A stretch of 64,000 nucleotides of DNA from Spartinivicinus marinus (GTDB taxonomy: Bacteria; Pseudomonadota; Gammaproteobacteria; Pseudomonadales; Zooshikellaceae), in the NCBI RefSeq assembly GCF_026309355.1, contig NZ_JAPJZK010000001.1, positions 6,034,501-6,098,500 of the forward strand. Direction: 5' to 3'. This document shows positions 53,810 to 62,024 of this stretch, in pieces; position 1 is the stretch's first letter, and the number at the start of each line of letters is the position of its first letter. The translations under genes and the position numbers were made by a program. The notes under the pieces are model-generated. The model made no database searches and was not told where the DNA came from. It worked only from the letters and a program-made list of their open reading frames with translations.

Positions 53810-55459
53810 CTAATCTTTGCGTTTAGTCAGTATATTGAGTGATTTTAAGGAAAAGCCAATGCCATCAGCTGCACCTGCAATAAGCAATCTAACATTTGAT
53901 AACTGACTAGGCAACTTAATATCACCAGTTAATGTTGTCCACTTTAATTGATCAACTGTTTTATAATCGATCAGTATCCAATCTTGTGTACCCTGTGCTG
54001 TTTCATAATACAACCAAAGAGCGGCAATACCTTGATCTCCCCCCTGCACTTCAGCAGAAAAACGGTATGTTTCGTTTTGTTGCAGAGAGCAGGTTAAATC
54101 CAAGCCAATAGCAGGAATTGTATTGTTAGTTGTTGTAACCGTTAACAGACGCTTGTTCGCACCTAAGTCAACAATTGTCAGTAACTCAGAATCTTGCCAA
54201 GGATAAAAGCCCTTGGTATTGTTTGGATCATCTGGACTCCATAATGGAGTTTTATCAAAGTCTATTGAGTAAGCATGAATGAGGCTAAACTCATTAAGTT
54301 GCATACCTTTTAACTTGACTGCTTTTGGATTTGTATTAGACAGCTCAGTACTAGCGTCTGCACTTGGACAAAATCCAGTAAGCTGTTTAGCTGCTTGGTT
54401 AATCGCCTGCAGGTTGTTGGAATCTGGTTCACCCATCGAATCAACTTGCTCAAGATTTTTAACTAAATTAGCTTTATCAATTCTAAAAATAGGAACGGTA
54501 TAATCAACTGATTTAGATGTAGAAAAATAAGGCAGCCAGTTTTGGTTCTCAGCATCATAATTGTGTGTATACCCCATAATAGTGGTAAACCGATCATCAA
54601 CTCCATACCCAAAGCTATAATCATACAATCCACCACTAATCTGTTTAAAGTCATCAAATGTTGGATCATTGACTATCATAGTTCCTTTAGGAGGTAGTTT
54701 ATTATTATTTTTTACATATTCATCCTTTTTTACAACAGCCAAGACTTCCTTTATGTAACTCTTTAACTCATTATCTTTAATTAGCTCATTGAAGTCTTGA
54801 CGTTCTGTTTTATGGTCATGGTTTAATCCCATTAAATGCCCCAACTCGTGAGCTGCAACTAACTCCACCTCATCAAATAGTGTTTCATGCTGTTGCCGTG
54901 AAAATGTATCACATGTTTCCTTGTCGATAGAAACCACTGCATATGCTTGATCCCTATCTTGCAAGGAAAAGCGCCCTTTTTGCACTAAACTACCACTTGT
55001 CGAGGCAACTCCACAGGTACCATCATAAATTTGCTTAGGCACTGAGGTTAATATCAGAACAAAGTCAGCGCCATACTGTGCTCGAAGATCTCGTATCTGT
55101 CGATTGGCTGCTGTGATTGAAACAGAGTGATTACCTACCGTAATTGTATCCAGCCTGTTGATATCTGATTCTTTCGTCAAAGCCGAGTAAACAAGATTCA
55201 GCTGCACATTAACCGAGTTATTTTTGTACAATTTATTTAACTGCTTCACCAAGTCTGAAACACGCTTATCAATTCCAGTCCCTTGACCATAAGATTGCTC
55301 AGTTAATTCAGCACCATCTGTATATAAAACCATTAGATCAATAGAATTAAGCTGATTTTTTGGTGTTGCCAATGCGCCTGTTGAAAATAAACCACTGACT
55401 ACCGATAAACATAGATATTTATTTAATTTTTTAAGCGCGAACAGCCTTACATGAGACAT
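53810..55459 (-). CDS. Secreted metzincin (M12-like) zinc protease with carbohydrate-binding-like domain
   Basis: The 549-residue protein has a signal peptide (cleavage near ALA-T, residue 31). Zinc ligands H204, H208 and H214 with E205 lie in HELGHLMGLNHDH, and the Met-turn is M295 in FTTIMGYTH. The C-terminal 150 residues (about 395-545) form a beta-sandwich resembling CBM4/9-type or CenC domains (ETYRFSAEVQGGDQGIAALWLYY). The catalytic half is paralogous to the 386-aa protease at 46992 (shared V-N-V-QLNLVY and R-IRDLRAQYGADFVL segments). It probably degrades host or environmental protein. Confidence 0.9.
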   Translation of the reverse strand: MSHVRLFALKKLNKYLCLSVVSGLFSTGALATPKNQLNSIDLMVLYTDGAELTEQSYGQGTGIDKRVSDLVKQLNKLYKNNSVNVQLNLVYSALTKESDINRLDTITVGNHSVSITAANRQIRDLRAQYGADFVLILTSVPKQIYDGTCGVASTSGSLVQKGRFSLQDRDQAYAVVSIDKETCDTFSRQQHETLFDEVELVAAHELGHLMGLNHDHKTERQDFNELIKDNELKSYIKEVLAVVKKDEYVKNNNKLPPKGTMIVNDPTFDDFKQISGGLYDYSFGYGVDDRFTTIMGYTHNYDAENQNWLPYFSTSKSVDYTVPIFRIDKANLVKNLEQVDSMGEPDSNNLQAINQAAKQLTGFCPSADASTELSNTNPKAVKLKGMQLNEFSLIHAYSIDFDKTPLWSPDDPNNTKGFYPWQDSELLTIVDLGANKRLLTVTTTNNTIPAIGLDLTCSLQQNETYRFSAEVQGGDQGIAALWLYYETAQGTQDWILIDYKTVDQLKWTTLTGDIKLPSQLSNVRLLIAGAADGIGFSLKSLNILTKRKD

Positions 55460-55935
55460 AAAAAACTACACCTTATTCTTGAAAAGTTATAAAAAATTGT
55501 ACTATTTCAGGGCCTTGATTTCAGGTTGTTTGGATTCGAAATACATCTATTAAAAGAATCTACATGCTTTAGCGATGACTAATAATCTAGAGGATTATTA
55601 TACTATACCCAATGCGAAGAGTTTTTAGATGGGCCCATCGGATGACAAAGCCTAGAAATGATTCGAGACTGGTATATAATGTTGGCCTTCTCATGACGGA
55701 GTATTTCATAGTATTTAATTTATATAAATAAGTATTTCTCACTATCATGCCACCCCACACTATTTGTCTATACCATTTACATCTAGTATATGTAGTGCTT
55801 TACTGAAAATACAAGAAATGGAGCATATTAAAATACTTCAAGTCAACTGTTTAAAGCTTCGTTTACCAAACTTAGCTCAATTCCTTGTAAACTCCAGGTT
55901 TCAATCTTTGCGTTCGAGCGCTACATATTAAAAAA
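55460..55935. other. Intergenic region with a short repeat variant
   Basis: No gene is seen in these 476 bases. They include a small hairpin (AATAATC...GATTATT, 55581-55599) and the 67-bp repeat variant at 55612-55678. Confidence 0.5.
55612..55678. repeat. Short variant of the MITE-like repeat (67 bp)
   Basis: The left end TATACCCAATGCGAAGAGTT (continuing TTTAG) and the right end CCTAGAAATGATTCGAGACT (continuing GGTATATA) match the family's terminal repeats. The interior is reduced to about 15 bases (ATGGGCCCATCGGAT). It looks like an internally deleted derivative. Confidence 0.5.
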
Positions 55936-56679
55936 TCATTGTATTTCAGTCAGCCCCCCATCAACGACTATATTAGTGCCAGTCATATATGATGCTTCAT
56001 CAGAAGCTAGAAACGATACGACATTAGCAACCTCTTGTGATGTGCCTATACGCTTTAAAGGAATAGATTTTTCAGCATTTTCACGAATATCTTTACCAAA
56101 TACCCCCATTTTTACATGAATAGGAGTATCAATTAACCCAGGAGAAATAGCGTTAACACGAATATTACTACCTGCCAGTTCGGCGGCTAGAGACCTTGTT
56201 AAAGCACAAACGGCGCCTTTTGAAGCAGAGTAAGCATGTAAGCGTTGAAAGCCAGTTAAGCCTGAAATTGATCCATTGATAACGATTGAGGCGCCCGATT
56301 TTAAATAGGGCATTGCTGTTTGAATGACAGAAACAACCCCTTTAACATTGACATCAAATATTTCATCATAATGGTTTCCATCTGCCGTTGGAAAATCAGT
56401 AAACTCACCTAAACCCGCATTGGCAAAAACAATATCAATCCTGCCAAATTGGGCGACAACTTGATTGACCACATTCTGTACATCATTTACTTGTGTAATG
56501 TCACCTTGAATGGCAAGTATGTCTTCTCCTAACTCTTTTGCTGCAGAGTCTAGCAGCTGTTTATTTCTAGCAGAAATCACGACTGAAGCGCCTTCCTCAT
56601 GAAATTTTCTTGCAGTAGCAAAGCCAATCCCTGAATTTCCTCCAGTAATTATTGCAACCTTTCCATTTAATCTACCCAT
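55936..56679 (-). CDS. Short-chain dehydrogenase/reductase
   Basis: The 247-residue protein is a classical SDR: cofactor motif TGGNSGIG at residues 13-20, DITQ and NAGLG downstream, catalytic Ser in INGSISG and Tyr/Lys in YSASKGA, and the C-terminal SYMTGTNIVVDGG. It uses NAD(P)H on an unidentified carbonyl or alcohol substrate; the sequence is closest to the glucose-1-dehydrogenase/3-oxoacyl-ACP-reductase-like group. It lies 49 bases after an AraC-type regulator on the same strand, so the two may form one unit. Confidence 0.9.
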   Translation of the reverse strand: MGRLNGKVAIITGGNSGIGFATARKFHEEGASVVISARNKQLLDSAAKELGEDILAIQGDITQVNDVQNVVNQVVAQFGRIDIVFANAGLGEFTDFPTADGNHYDEIFDVNVKGVVSVIQTAMPYLKSGASIVINGSISGLTGFQRLHAYSASKGAVCALTRSLAAELAGSNIRVNAISPGLIDTPIHVKMGVFGKDIRENAEKSIPLKRIGTSQEVANVVSFLASDEASYMTGTNIVVDGGLTEIQ

Positions 56680-56728
56680 ACCCTATCTCTCCAGTATCAT
56701 CTCAATTAATAACTATTAGAGGAGTCCA

Positions 56729-57688
56729 TTACCATTTTTGGTAAGCTCTATAAAAAGAATTTACACTATCAAAACCCAATAAATAAGCCACTTCACTTTT
56801 TTGTAGTTTTTTATGCTTCATATAGTATGAAGCTAATTCTTTGCGCACATCAATAAGTAAATTATTAAAGGTATTCCCTTCTTCTTTTAACTTTCGTTGC
56901 AAACTACGAGGGCTCATTGCAAGCTCACCTGCCACTCGTTCTAGACTTGGTTTTTGCCCTGTAATAATATTGACTAATACTTGTTTTACCTGCTGAGATA
57001 TAGAAACCTGACCACTTTGGATATCCAGTTTTTTTATCAAGGGGTCGTCTAATAAATCAAGTAGACCTTGATTAGCGGTTAAAAATGGTTTTTGGTAGGT
57101 TTCCTCATCAATGACTAATACATTATTCTTAGCTTTTAACTTAACCTTACAGCCTACTTTGTTCCTATACCCTGCAGGAAGAGCGTCTCTAGTAAGTTCT
57201 ATTCTCACTGGTTGCACTTTTTTTTGGGTACCCAAACGCCCTAAACGAAGAACAAAAGCCATTTCTGCATCTGCAAGTATTGTTGGCTCAATACCATACT
57301 GAATAGGCCATTGATGATAAATTAAAACCTCCTTGTTTTTTTGAATAATTTCTATATTGGCTGGATAGAGTAATTGCTTATATCGAGCAAATCTTGATAA
57401 CGCATCTTGATAGCTATTACTAGCCAGAGCTGCTAAAAAAACAGGATCAAAAGTTTCTGGCTTAATTTCCATACCAATTTCTAAGCCAATCAATGGGTTT
57501 TCAGAAACGCTTTCTAAGACTCTCCAAAACTGAAAGTACTCATCTACAGAGAGGAAAAATTCATCCCGGAAGTTGACTTGCTGATCGTAATTTATCGCCT
57601 GTAACAAGTTATCGAAGTTAATACCTTTGCTGTGGAATAATGTACTGAGCATTGCAGGCAAACGACAACTGACCTTAAATTGGCTCAT
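56729..57688 (-). CDS. AraC-family regulator with arabinose-binding-like N-domain
   Basis: I start it at ATG 57688 because AAGGAG lies seven bases upstream; a longer frame to 57715 has no ribosome site. The product is about 319 residues: an N-terminal Arabinose_bd/OruR-type domain (ISLTR-like LIGLEIGMEIKPETFDPVFLAAL) and a C-terminal double helix-turn-helix (VAGELAMSPRSLQRKLKEEG, YLLGFDSVNSFYRAYQKW). It stops right after the second recognition helix, some 12-15 residues shorter than usual, next to a CCTCTAATA motif. It likely controls the adjacent SDR gene. Confidence 0.85.
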   Translation of the reverse strand: MSQFKVSCRLPAMLSTLFHSKGINFDNLLQAINYDQQVNFRDEFFLSVDEYFQFWRVLESVSENPLIGLEIGMEIKPETFDPVFLAALASNSYQDALSRFARYKQLLYPANIEIIQKNKEVLIYHQWPIQYGIEPTILADAEMAFVLRLGRLGTQKKVQPVRIELTRDALPAGYRNKVGCKVKLKAKNNVLVIDEETYQKPFLTANQGLLDLLDDPLIKKLDIQSGQVSISQQVKQVLVNIITGQKPSLERVAGELAMSPRSLQRKLKEEGNTFNNLLIDVRKELASYYMKHKKLQKSEVAYLLGFDSVNSFYRAYQKW

Positions 57689-57715
57689 ACTACATCTCCT
57701 TACAACAAATAGCAC

Positions 57716-58153
57716 TACAGTATTAAGTGCAAGCTAATATAACTTTTCACTCAAAGTGATACACTAGCAAATCATGACATAACTTCTACAAAAAACGTCA
57801 ACAAGCAGTCTCTATACTAAGTGTAATGCAATATAAGAAGCCAAACAGGTAGAAAACCTACCTGCTTAGTCATCAGCAGCAAAATAAGCACTAGCTGCTA
57901 AACGAACATGCTCAGGCTGTTTAGGTTTATCAGTTATTAATAGTGTTAGCTGCAAAGAGCGAACTAGACAGGCCTGTTGATTGAGCCAGTGATATTATGT
58001 ATAAGTTATTTACTGTCCCCCTTGATTGGCGAGGGGACACGTTTGGACTAAATGTATGATAAAACACAAGTTTGAGCCGCCATCCAGGGTATTTTTGATG
58101 TCTAATGTGATGATTGCGGCTTGGTATCTCATAATATTTAAGGCTGCCAACAA
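57716..58153. other. Divergent control region with hairpins
   Basis: No convincing gene is seen between the AraC and Crp-like genes. Hairpins occur at 57846-57864 (CAGGTAG/CTACCTG) and 58014-58039 (TGTCCCC/GGGGACA). A 77-codon minus-strand frame across the second hairpin lacks protein character and a ribosome site. Confidence 0.5.
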
Positions 58154-58729
58154 ATGTCAGCAAGACTTATAAACATACTCAATCAACTAACGCCTGCCCC
58201 AGAGCAGGGACTAGACGTACTAATTAGTCGTAGTAAACATCTTCAGGTTGAAGCGAATCAAGTATTAATTAGTTGCAATTCAAAACCGCAGTATTTATAT
58301 GCTATTGAACAGGGTTTATTGAGAGCTGTTTTTGTTACCCAAGATGGAAAAGAATATAGCAAAGAGTTTTATTGGGAAAACGACATTATTTTTGTTATGC
58401 GTTATTTGATGACCAAAAAGCCTCTGCCTTATTCCATAGAGACCATTGAGCCTTGCACCCTGTATCAAATGCCTATCGATATTTATCAAAAACTCATTGA
58501 TAGCAAAGCGGTATGGTTACGCTATCACCAAAAGCATATTGAACACCAGTTGTTGTCTAAAGAAATCAAAGAAGAACTTTTGTTACTACACTCTAATGAA
58601 CAAAAAGTGGAGAAAGTCTATGAGCTGTTTCCTCATTTTGTATGTCGCGTTCCTGCTACACTCATTGCTTCTTATCTAGGGCTAAGCCCGGTGAGTGTTA
58701 GCCGAATAAAAAAACGCTTAGGCTTATGA
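58154..58729 (+). CDS. Crp/Fnr-family transcriptional regulator
   Basis: The 191-residue protein has an N-terminal cNMP-type beta-roll (VLISCNSKPQYLYAIEQGLLRAVF, KEFYWENDIIFVM) and a short C-terminal winged helix (VPATLIASYLGLSPVSVSRIKKRLGL). The phosphate-binding cassette GE...R.A typical of cAMP binders is degenerate, so the ligand may be different or none. It is slightly shorter than Crp (about 210). A perfect 16-bp palindrome lies just after it, before elaA, and could be its operator. Confidence 0.88.
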   Translation: MSARLINILNQLTPAPEQGLDVLISRSKHLQVEANQVLISCNSKPQYLYAIEQGLLRAVFVTQDGKEYSKEFYWENDIIFVMRYLMTKKPLPYSIETIEPCTLYQMPIDIYQKLIDSKAVWLRYHQKHIEHQLLSKEIKEELLLLHSNEQKVEKVYELFPHFVCRVPATLIASYLGLSPVSVSRIKKRLGL

Positions 58730-58750
58730 CTAGAGCGTGTTGACCCAATG

Positions 58751-58766
58751 ATTAACAATTGTTAAT
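58751..58766. promoter_or_regulatory. Perfect palindrome upstream of elaA
   Basis: ATTAACAATTGTTAAT is fully self-complementary. It sits 22 bases after the Crp-like gene and 54 bases before the elaA start, a natural place for an operator. The match to a specific regulator is not known. Confidence 0.45.
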
Positions 58767-58820
58767 GATCGCATAATGGAAATATCGTAAAGTACCCAAA
58801 ACCTTGTTCCAGGATAGATT

Positions 58821-59282
58821 ATGAATTGGTATTTAAAATCATTTAACGAGCTCAATATCGATGAACTCTACCAAATTCTTAAACTAAGAATCGATATTTT
58901 TGTCGTTGAGCAAGCGTCTATCTACAGCGACTTGGATAACAAAGACCGTCAAGAGGGTATATTGCATTTGTTTGCTGAAGAACAGGGACAAATTAAAGCT
59001 TATTTACGCTTATTACCACCAGAAGTCAGTTATCCTGCTATGTCATCTCTTGGCCGCGTTGTGATTCATCCGGATGCTCGTGGCATGGGTTTAGGTCATG
59101 AGTTGCTTAAACGTGCCTTAGCAGTCATTGATGAACAGTGGCCAAATAATACTTGTCACATATCGGCACAAACCCATTTACAAAGCTTTTATAATCAGCA
59201 TGACTACTACGCTGTTGGTGAAGGTTACTTGGAAGATGGCATTCCCCATATCGGTATGGAACGAGCCGCTGCAAAAGGTTAA
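58821..59282 (+). CDS. elaA: ElaA-family GNAT N-acetyltransferase
   Basis: The 153-residue protein matches ElaA from end to end: LYQILKLRIDIFVVEQASIYSDLDNKD near the start, LGRVVIHPDARGMGLGHELLKRAL containing the acetyl-CoA pyrophosphate loop, ISAQTHLQSFYNQHDYYAVGEGYLEDGIPHIGM at the end. It transfers acetyl groups from acetyl-CoA to an unknown acceptor. AGGATAG precedes the ATG. A small membrane-protein frame follows within eight bases. Confidence 0.93.
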   Translation: MNWYLKSFNELNIDELYQILKLRIDIFVVEQASIYSDLDNKDRQEGILHLFAEEQGQIKAYLRLLPPEVSYPAMSSLGRVVIHPDARGMGLGHELLKRALAVIDEQWPNNTCHISAQTHLQSFYNQHDYYAVGEGYLEDGIPHIGMERAAAKG

Positions 59283-59289
59283 TTCATCA

Positions 59290-59463
59290 GTGAACCACTC
59301 AAGCCTTCTAATTATTTATGCGTTTTTAGCATTAATCATCGGCAATTTATTTGCGGTCTTTGTCGATATCCTGCCTATCGTATGGCAAAGTTGGTATGAG
59401 CATAAATGCCATCAAGTCAATAGTAATAACCCAAACCTGGGTTTGAGCAAATATCAGCCATAA
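59290..59463 (+). CDS. Small single-helix membrane protein
   Basis: Starting at GTG 59290, the product is 57 residues with one long hydrophobic helix (LLIIYAFLALIIGNLFAVFVDILPIVW) followed by a short polar tail with a single Cys. It starts eight bases after the elaA stop and is probably co-transcribed. The frame also continues upstream inside elaA, so the start is uncertain. No family recognised. Confidence 0.45.
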   Translation: MNHSSLLIIYAFLALIIGNLFAVFVDILPIVWQSWYEHKCHQVNSNNPNLGLSKYQP

Positions 59464-59500
59464 TCAAATCAAAGAAATAGGCTAAACTATTCCAAAATAG

Positions 59501-59944
59501 TTAATCTGATATACCAAAGCCATTGGCCATCATCACACCAAGTAGTGGCAAAATAATAATTCCCAACAATTCTAACCGAATAATCATTTTAATTGCTTTA
59601 GGAGTCTCTACCATATCCGTTAGCTCACCGGCTTTTCTGGTTTTAATAAAATATATTGTCGGATAGATAGATAACAAAGCGACTAAAATAAATCCCGTAG
59701 TTTTTAAATGAAACATCCAGTTAGCTAAATAATACTCTGTTGGTTTACCTACCCACAACATCATTACTAAACCTGACAACAAAACAATAAGCGCAGACAC
59801 ACCAAAAACTGCATCAACTTTTGCTAGTCTTTTAACTTCCGCTCGTGGCATTCGATCAGATAGTAGTAAATGTTCAGCGACACAGGTAGAAAACAACAAC
59901 AAGATTGCTAGCAAATGAATATACTTCGTTAGTATGTAGTCCAT
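59501..59944 (-). CDS. DUF2214 family membrane protein
   Basis: The protein is about 147 residues. I prefer ATG 59944, which has GGAG five bases upstream, over GTG 59950. It shows the DUF2214 layout: an N-terminal helix with His (YIHLLAILLLFSTCVAEHLLL), two middle helices and a fourth near the C-terminus (LELLGIIILPLLGVMMANG), with K-V-DAVFG between the first and second. Function of the family is not established; conserved histidines in membrane helices have suggested haem or redox roles. The repeat copy D starts 17 bases upstream. Confidence 0.85.
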   Translation of the reverse strand: MDYILTKYIHLLAILLLFSTCVAEHLLLSDRMPRAEVKRLAKVDAVFGVSALIVLLSGLVMMLWVGKPTEYYLANWMFHLKTTGFILVALLSIYPTIYFIKTRKAGELTDMVETPKAIKMIIRLELLGIIILPLLGVMMANGFGISD

Positions 59945-59961
59945 TATCACTCCAGGCTAAT

Positions 59962-60084
59962 TATACCCTTCGCGAATGCTTTTTAGGGTGTGTTGTCACC
60001 TCACCCCAATCACCTATTACTTATAGGCTCATGAGGCTTCGTTGCTCGACAGCCGCTCCTAAAAAACCCTACGCTTTGGGTATA
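59962..60084. repeat. MITE-like inverted-repeat element, copy D (123 bp)
   Basis: The left end TATACCCTTCGCGAATGCTT and the right end (opposite strand) TATACCCAAAGCGTAGGGTT are the best-preserved inverted pair of the family; interior CACCCCAATCACCTATTAC and GGCTTCGTTGCTCGACAGCC align with copy A. It lies just upstream of the DUF2214 gene and may carry part of its promoter. Confidence 0.8.
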
Positions 60085-60090
60085 TTTCTT

Positions 60091-60107
60091 GAGGGTACCT
60101 CTAATAA
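60091..60107. mobile_element. Solo insertion-sequence-like end
   Basis: GAGGGTACCTCTAATAA resembles the arms of the 70-bp element at 46817 and the sequence at 56712. It abuts the 5' limit of an outer-membrane-protein remnant, as expected if an insertion cut that gene and was later lost. No transposase is present. Confidence 0.3.
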
Positions 60108-60113
60108 GCTGTA

Positions 60114-60281
60114 CAGAATATCAATTGGCAGTTAAATATGCTACTCAGGACAACACTTCATACAATTTTGGTCTTATAGAGGAATGATAACAATAACGCC
60201 AAAGCTGCTAACTTGGATATTTCGTCAGGTATCAACAATGCTGGGCATTTTGGTTATACCCTTCGCATTGGGTATAAATAA
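60114..60281 (+). pseudogene. C-terminal remnant of an outer membrane beta-barrel gene
   Basis: In one frame the plus strand reads TEYQLAVKYATQDNTSYNFG up to a stop; in the next it reads NAKAANLDISSGINNAGHFG followed by YTLRIGYK and TAA. Both stretches have the alternating pattern of porin strands, and the end resembles the last barrel strand. A frameshift near 60180 and the missing 5' part mark it as a relic. The palindrome TTATACCC...GGGTATAA inside it is explained by this coding sequence. Confidence 0.45.
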
Positions 60282-60344
60282 ACAGTTTACTTCAGTTTCT
60301 AACAAGCCCTGGTGGCTCCAAGGCTTAAGGAAAGTGGAAAGTGG

Positions 60345-61841
60345 CTATTGAACCCTATAACTAGCAGCCCAACCTTTTTTGGTCACCACTTCATCACTGG
60401 TAAAGTGAATCAACATACTGCCACTGGTAGCTGTTATAACGGGAGGAATACTACTACCTGAATATTGACCAATTAAAGGGGAGCTCGTTGTTGTTCCATC
60501 ATACACTTTCACAAGGTCGTAGGAGCGTTCTGTCGCAAACTCATTGAAACTTAACCTGATATCACCTGGTTGAGTGGGTTGGATAACAAATTGACAGTCA
60601 CTTTTTACTGGATAATTCCAGCTACCACTACCATCAGTTATAGTACCTTGGTTGTCTGTTAGATATTGAGTTCCCTGACAAAAAGGAATATTAGCTAATG
60701 ATGGTTTAGGGGCAGCCCTGACAAAAGCCATGCGCTGATTAAAATTATAGTTAGTTCTAGGGTTAGGTTGGTTAAGTAAAAAATAGCCATTCATACTTCC
60801 TCCCCACCCCCAGTTCATATGAAAATAATCATTACCATCATACCCATCAACAACCCATGCATGACCCGCCCCTTGATCGCTCAACCCAGTTAAGATAACC
60901 ACCCGCTCAGCCTTTAACTCATCAAGAATTAATTGTTGCCACTCAGCTTCAGCGTAGTTTGATACATACTCAAAACCATTAGTCACATAACCAAAGTGCT
61001 TTTCCAGCGCGTTAGGGATATAGCGCATACCAGCAAGTGATACTTTATTTCCATATAAAGTGCGCACAGCGGCCCCTGCATGAAACAATAATTTTGCTAC
61101 CTCATCATTTTCCTCAGTTAAACTATTAACCATACTCTCCCAATGATAAGTCGTTGAAGCAAAGTCCACCGTAATTTCATCCTGATCTGGGTAGCTATAA
61201 GTGTGGCTTCCAGTACCCACTGTCGGATACTCATGGTATTTTAAAAACTGCCCTAGAGCAGTGGCTACACACCCTGTTAAATAGTCATTGGGTACCCAAT
61301 CATTGTAAAAGCCATTTTGTGACCAAGCCGTTGTGGTTAAAGGTGCAATAGCTGTCTCAGCATCCCGTTCTTCTCGATAGATACTTCTTGCAACTCGGTT
61401 TCGAGAACCTAACCGCTCAGCTGACTTAATAGCTTCTTGTCGCTCACTATCTCTAACTTGTAATTGAAGGGCATATTGTTCAAGCCAACGATTAAAAGCC
61501 ACATTATTTTGATCAAAACTTATACTACCACCATCGTCTTTACCATAAGCAATCACAGGCTTTTGTTTATCAGTCGCCGCAACGATCACAAAGCCTTTAT
61601 GATTCAGCTGAACGAGATAAAATAAACTGTCCCCTGAGTCATTATTTTTAATTTTAATATCCGTAATTTCTAGTTTTGCTTGATCATTATTTTTTAATAC
61701 TTTACTACGATAAGCTTGCAACGCTATGCGTTTAGCACTGTCTATCGACAAGGTATCAGCTGAAGCGCCAACAGAAGCAGATAAACCAAATAATAAATTG
61801 GCACAACAAAATAATGGCACGATCGATTTTATATTTTTCAT
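60345..61841 (-). CDS. C10 family (streptopain-like) secreted cysteine protease with CUB domain
   Basis: The 498-residue pre-pro-enzyme has a signal peptide (about 1-28) and a Spi-like prodomain (32-110, LFYLVQLNHKGFVIVAATD). The C10 catalytic domain (about 170-380) has nucleophile Cys191 in YLTGCVATALGQFLKYHEYP and His327 in GAGHAWVVDGYDG, with NWGWGG after it. A C-terminal CUB-like domain (388-498, with Cys388 and Cys416, DLVKVYDG) follows. Streptopain-type proteases cleave host proteins after autocatalytic activation. It stands alone. It is the third secreted protease in the window, after the two metzincins. Confidence 0.92.
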   Translation of the reverse strand: MKNIKSIVPLFCCANLLFGLSASVGASADTLSIDSAKRIALQAYRSKVLKNNDQAKLEITDIKIKNNDSGDSLFYLVQLNHKGFVIVAATDKQKPVIAYGKDDGGSISFDQNNVAFNRWLEQYALQLQVRDSERQEAIKSAERLGSRNRVARSIYREERDAETAIAPLTTTAWSQNGFYNDWVPNDYLTGCVATALGQFLKYHEYPTVGTGSHTYSYPDQDEITVDFASTTYHWESMVNSLTEENDEVAKLLFHAGAAVRTLYGNKVSLAGMRYIPNALEKHFGYVTNGFEYVSNYAEAEWQQLILDELKAERVVILTGLSDQGAGHAWVVDGYDGNDYFHMNWGWGGSMNGYFLLNQPNPRTNYNFNQRMAFVRAAPKPSLANIPFCQGTQYLTDNQGTITDGSGSWNYPVKSDCQFVIQPTQPGDIRLSFNEFATERSYDLVKVYDGTTTSSPLIGQYSGSSIPPVITATSGSMLIHFTSDEVVTKKGWAASYRVQ

Positions 61842-62024
61842 TATTTATAAGTATTCCATTAACAATAAGAATTACATGACGACAATAATTGTACATGTTT
61901 TGTAGTATATTGAGGAGGGTTAAAGAAGTTTATACACTATTTTTGACAGTACAACAGTACTAAACAATGAGTCAACCTAATAAAAACGCTCTCGGGCTTA
62001 AACAAGTAAAAAAAATAATAATGA

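Noticed and set aside
57930-58163. A 77-codon minus-strand frame
   Set aside because: It crosses a strong hairpin and the start of the Crp-like gene, with no protein-like pattern or ribosome site.
60254-60277. Palindrome TTATACCC...GGGTATAA as a collapsed repeat element
   Set aside because: The same bases encode the last strand of the barrel remnant in frame, so the palindrome is more simply coding sequence.
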